Source: Candidatus Stoquefichus sp. SB1 (GTDB taxonomy: Bacteria; Bacillota_I; Bacilli_A; Erysipelotrichales; Coprobacillaceae). Taken from it: a stretch of DNA of 64,000 nucleotides. Position 1 is the first letter of the stretch, and every line of letters begins with the position of its first letter. This document shows, piece after piece, positions 59,966-64,000 of the stretch. The translations under genes and the position numbers were made by a program. Where the stretch lies: the NCBI RefSeq assembly GCF_001244545.1, contig NZ_LN852694.1, forward strand, positions 254,172-318,171, given 5' to 3'. Under the pieces are notes generated by a model. That model had not been told where the DNA came from, made no database searches, and saw nothing but the letters and a program-made list of their open reading frames with translations.

Positions 59966-61219
59966 TTATTCCTCGATTTTCATTTCTTCTTTGATATAGT
60001 TTTTATCAATAATTTTAATAAATGGCATAAATAAAAGAATATCTAAGACAAATAAAGCAATTTCCATAATTGCAATACTTATGCTTCCATTCATAATACC
60101 AGTAAAAATCATTGGGATATTAAAGACTGTTACACCTGCACATTTTGCAACAAGATGAACAGAGGTAAGCATATATCCAATACCAAAGTTTAAGATAGGA
60201 ACAAACAACCAAGGAATAAGAATCATAGGGTTATAAACAATTGGTAAACCAAAAACTAATGGTTCACTAATTCCAAAGAATGCTGGAGCAACTGCAACCT
60301 TACCAACTGTTTTTAATCTTTGAGACTTAGCAAAAAGTAAAATAGCAATGGCAATCGCAGGATAAAAGACTGCTGTTGTTGTGATATAAGAAAAAGCCAT
60401 ACCAATAATATTAGGAACTTCTTTTCCTTGAGCATAAAGTGCTTGATTCATTCCATCTAAAGCAAATAATACAGGAGCAGTCATACCTGTAAGATATCCA
60501 GGATGTACTCCAAGAGACCAATTGATTTGAGTTAAGAAAGTAAATAACATATTTGCTAATAAACTACCACCAATTAAAGCTGTAAGAGGAATTTGCAAGA
60601 TTGAATAAACGCAATTAAAGATGTCACCATATGGTGTAAAAGTAATCATCATTCTTAAAGCCATTGCAATAATAGCAATAAAGAAAGCAGGAATTAAAGC
60701 AACGAAAGAATCAGATACATAAGTAGGTGTCCCTTCAGGCATTTTAATAGTTATATTTCTATTGGTAATAAATTGATAACAATGACAAACAATAATTGAA
60801 ATTAAAATTCCAACAATCATTCCCTTTGTGCCTAAAAAATCAAAACTTAGAAAAGCTGTGTCGTTTGCTACTGTAGTAGGAAGAAGTATAACATAAACAA
60901 CTAATGCTAAAATTGGTGTGATTTTATTTTTGATTTTAAGATTCTCAGCCAAAGACTTACAAATACTAAAAGTCATATACAAACCTAAAAGATTGGTTGT
61001 TCCTGCAACAACTGCCCCTAAAGCACTTGTTAAACCTGTCTGTTGAATAAAAGATTGCCATGGTGCAACAGGTAATCCCATAAATAAACTGGCAAATGAA
61101 CCAACGATAATAATTGGTAAAATTCCCATAACACCACGTGATATTGCTTGTAAATAAATATTGTTACCAAGCTTTTCTCCAATAATAGAAAGCTTTTGAA
61201 TAAATTGACTATTTTCCAT
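59966..61219 (-). CDS. celB: PTS EIIC, lactose/cellobiose family
   Basis: 417 residues with about ten membrane helices. GVMGILPIIIVGSFASLFMG, NWSLGVHPGYLTGMTAPVLFALDG (read in parts) and FFGISEPLVFGLPIVYNPM are diagnostic of the Lac/Cel EIIC family. It imports and phosphorylates a disaccharide together with EIIA and EIIB, neither of which is encoded in this window. It lies between GH1 and deacetylase genes with 3-bp gaps. Confidence 0.92.
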   Translation of the reverse strand: MENSQFIQKLSIIGEKLGNNIYLQAISRGVMGILPIIIVGSFASLFMGLPVAPWQSFIQQTGLTSALGAVVAGTTNLLGLYMTFSICKSLAENLKIKNKITPILALVVYVILLPTTVANDTAFLSFDFLGTKGMIVGILISIIVCHCYQFITNRNITIKMPEGTPTYVSDSFVALIPAFFIAIIAMALRMMITFTPYGDIFNCVYSILQIPLTALIGGSLLANMLFTFLTQINWSLGVHPGYLTGMTAPVLFALDGMNQALYAQGKEVPNIIGMAFSYITTTAVFYPAIAIAILLFAKSQRLKTVGKVAVAPAFFGISEPLVFGLPIVYNPMILIPWLFVPILNFGIGYMLTSVHLVAKCAGVTVFNIPMIFTGIMNGSISIAIMEIALFVLDILLFMPFIKIIDKNYIKEEMKIEE

Positions 61220-61222
61220 TTT

Positions 61223-61975
61223 CTACTCCTTATAATTTATAAAATCAACAATAGTGATTTTCTTTTCATTAATATAATTTTTAAATTCATCTGAACAAAG
61301 AAATGCTGTTTCTTGGACTCTCAATGTTGTAAATGTTGAATGCTCTAGAACATATTGATCCAAATATCCTGGATGAAATACTAAAACAGCACATTTTTTA
61401 TTTAATATATTTGCTTCATCTTCTAGAATATAACGTTTCACATTATACTCATGATGACGATTAAGATGATAGAAGTCTGCACATTCTATTTGAAATTCTT
61501 GAGCCCATTTTTTATCAACTGGGTTCACATAAAATAAGTTATATTTATGTGCAATGTTTTCTAATGCTTGAAAGAAATGAGGAGATGCTACTGCATGGCC
61601 TTCAAAGTAGTCAGGTTTTTGACCAGTGATTTCGATAAATCTTTGTAATTGTGCTTCGATTTCAATTTCAGCCTCTTCAATAACAATTCTATCTTCTCCT
61701 CTTGCGCGTATTTCTTGGCTTGAGCAGAATTCGCCATTAGCTTGAACCAATGAAGGAATAAGTTTTGGGTTTGTTAGAGGTTTTCCTAAGCAAATATTGG
61801 TATGTTGCCCAATGCATAGATGTTTATCTTTGATTTTCATATAACCATTTTTGGCTTCAGGCATATTAGGCATTAAGCCAACACTTGAAACGAGACCATC
61901 TTTGACGGCTTTATATATTCCACAATTGACCCCATCACTCATACCTAAATCATCTGCACGAATAATTAATCTCAT
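61223..61975 (-). CDS. chbG: ChbG/YdjC-type carbohydrate deacetylase
   Basis: 250 residues. Metal site residues in RLIIRADDLGMSDGVN and EGHAVASPHFFQ, and VFHPGYLDQY near the end. Family members remove an acetyl group from chitobiose- or other N-acetylated oligosaccharide phosphates so that the partner glycosidase can act. Operon partners (EIIC and GH1) fit that pathway. Confidence 0.9.
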   Translation of the reverse strand: MRLIIRADDLGMSDGVNCGIYKAVKDGLVSSVGLMPNMPEAKNGYMKIKDKHLCIGQHTNICLGKPLTNPKLIPSLVQANGEFCSSQEIRARGEDRIVIEEAEIEIEAQLQRFIEITGQKPDYFEGHAVASPHFFQALENIAHKYNLFYVNPVDKKWAQEFQIECADFYHLNRHHEYNVKRYILEDEANILNKKCAVLVFHPGYLDQYVLEHSTFTTLRVQETAFLCSDEFKNYINEKKITIVDFINYKE

Positions 61976-61978
61976 CTT

Positions 61979-63424
<1,446 letters not shown>

Positions 63425-63475
63425 CTAGCTTGACATCATTATAGTCTTTATTAATAATAAAATGAATGTTATAAT
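63425..63475. promoter_or_regulatory. Divergent promoter region of sugar operon
   Basis: Rightward: TTGACA (63430-63435), 17 bp, AATAAT (63453-63458). Leftward: TTCATT, 17 bp, TATAAT reading toward the GH1 gene near 63437-63442. The overlap suits control by the divergent regulator. No clear catabolite-repression site was seen. Confidence 0.5.
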
Positions 63476-63522
63476 CTTTATATAAATCCGACATTTTCTT
63501 AGATTTGAAAGGATGTGAAATA

Positions 63523-64000
63523 ATGATTGATCGTTATGTGGCATATCAAGATATTCATAATTTAATGGCTTCACATATCAAAAAAACAGGGGAACCTTGT
63601 TCATTTCATGAAGCTCTTCAAAAAGCTATTTCAAAGAAAATGTATACAACTCAAAAGAATGTTTTAAAAAAAAGAATGAATCTAAGTGAGGAAGAATTTT
63701 TAAATTGTATTGCTCATACCCAAATTGATATTAATTATTATAATTGTACAAATCATATGTATACTGATTCACGTCTAATACCTAGTGATTTAGATGTATT
63801 TGCAATTAAGCATTTGACATATAAAGAACAAGTCATTCATCCCCATGATTGTTTTGATATTCATTATGTTTATAGTGGGAAGGCTTGTCTGATTTTTGAA
63901 GAAGAAGTCAAACTATTATCAAAAGGTGAAATCTGTATTATGGCACCCCATTCAAAATATCGTATTTATACTGAAGATGATGAGAGTGTTGTTATGACAA
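63523..64000 (+). CDS. Cupin-type (AraC-like) regulator, cut by window end
   Basis: Partial, 159 residues visible, open at the window end. GAAAGGATGTG site before ATG. The visible part contains a sugar-sensing cupin fold: YKEQVIHPHDCFDIHYVYSGKACLIFEEE and LSKGEICIMAPHSKYRIY, read in parts. The AraC-type HTH expected at the C-terminus lies beyond 64000. Divergent from the PTS/GH1 operon, which it probably controls. Confidence 0.75.
   Translation, partial: MIDRYVAYQDIHNLMASHIKKTGEPCSFHEALQKAISKKMYTTQKNVLKKRMNLSEEEFLNCIAHTQIDINYYNCTNHMYTDSRLIPSDLDVFAIKHLTYKEQVIHPHDCFDIHYVYSGKACLIFEEEVKLLSKGEICIMAPHSKYRIYTEDDESVVMT

Overview
The window is strongly AT-rich, with strong purine-rich ribosome binding sites, many short intrinsic terminators and frequent GTG/TTG starts. 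Together with its gene families this points to a low-GC Firmicute of the gut, most likely an Erysipelotrichia (Coprobacillaceae-like) chromosome. That placement is an inference from gene style, not a taxonomic test.

Region 1 (1-674) is a host flank with a decayed AAA-type ATPase pseudogene on the minus strand. Region 2 (about 647-39935) is a complete siphovirus-type prophage bounded by near-identical 27-bp repeats (26/27). The leftward block holds the integrase, a PH-SHOCT protein, a membrane Mrr-type nuclease, a decayed ImmA-like protein and two tandem related repressors. A divergent operator region with 15-bp sites follows. The rightward early genes comprise Cro, an excisionase-like protein, an ERF annealing protein, an interrupted NinB-like gene, an HNH protein, a replisome organizer with a candidate internal origin, a helicase loader, many small proteins, SSB and an ArpU-like late activator. 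The late genes run from a tRNA-like RNA through terminase, portal, minor head protein, scaffold, capsid, connectors, tail, tape measure, baseplate/receptor binding, holin and GH25 endolysin. A two-gene Panacea toxin-antitoxin candidate sits at the right end.

Region 3 (about 40050-55850) is a capsule/exopolysaccharide locus. It begins with an apparent invertible promoter: two lox-like 27-bp sites in inverse orientation flank a strong extended -10 promoter that now points away from the capsule genes, into a terminator. A LoaP/NusG-like antiterminator and a branched terminator follow. Then come a short gene broken at an A8 tract, an HpcH/HpaI aldolase, the priming sugar transferase, an aminotransferase, a GT2 gene split by an ISL3 element with a perfect 8-bp target duplication, UDP-glucose dehydrogenase, further glycosyltransferases, an epimerase, a Wzy-like polymerase, a Wzx-like flippase and a last glycosyltransferase. 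A remnant of the UDP-glucose dehydrogenase 3' end marks the right border. As read here the capsule operon looks silenced in several ways: promoter orientation, a terminator, a frameshift and the IS insertion.

Region 4 (55888-64000) is host chromosome. It holds an unknown acidic protein, a DUF1349 gene with an in-frame TGA, a divergent HxlR regulator and pyridoxamine-phosphate-oxidase-fold protein, and a leftward beta-glucoside/diacetylchitobiose-type operon (two GH1 enzymes, a ChbG-type deacetylase and a PTS EIIC). A divergent cupin-type (AraC-like) regulator is cut by the window end.

The strongest candidates for undescribed biology are the capsule promoter switch at 40117-40515, the tRNA-like RNA before the terminase at about 19291-19446, the two-start membrane-anchored Panacea pair at 38790-39856, the Mrr/PH-SHOCT pair at 1984-3717 and the twin-loop small RNA at about 1890-1985.
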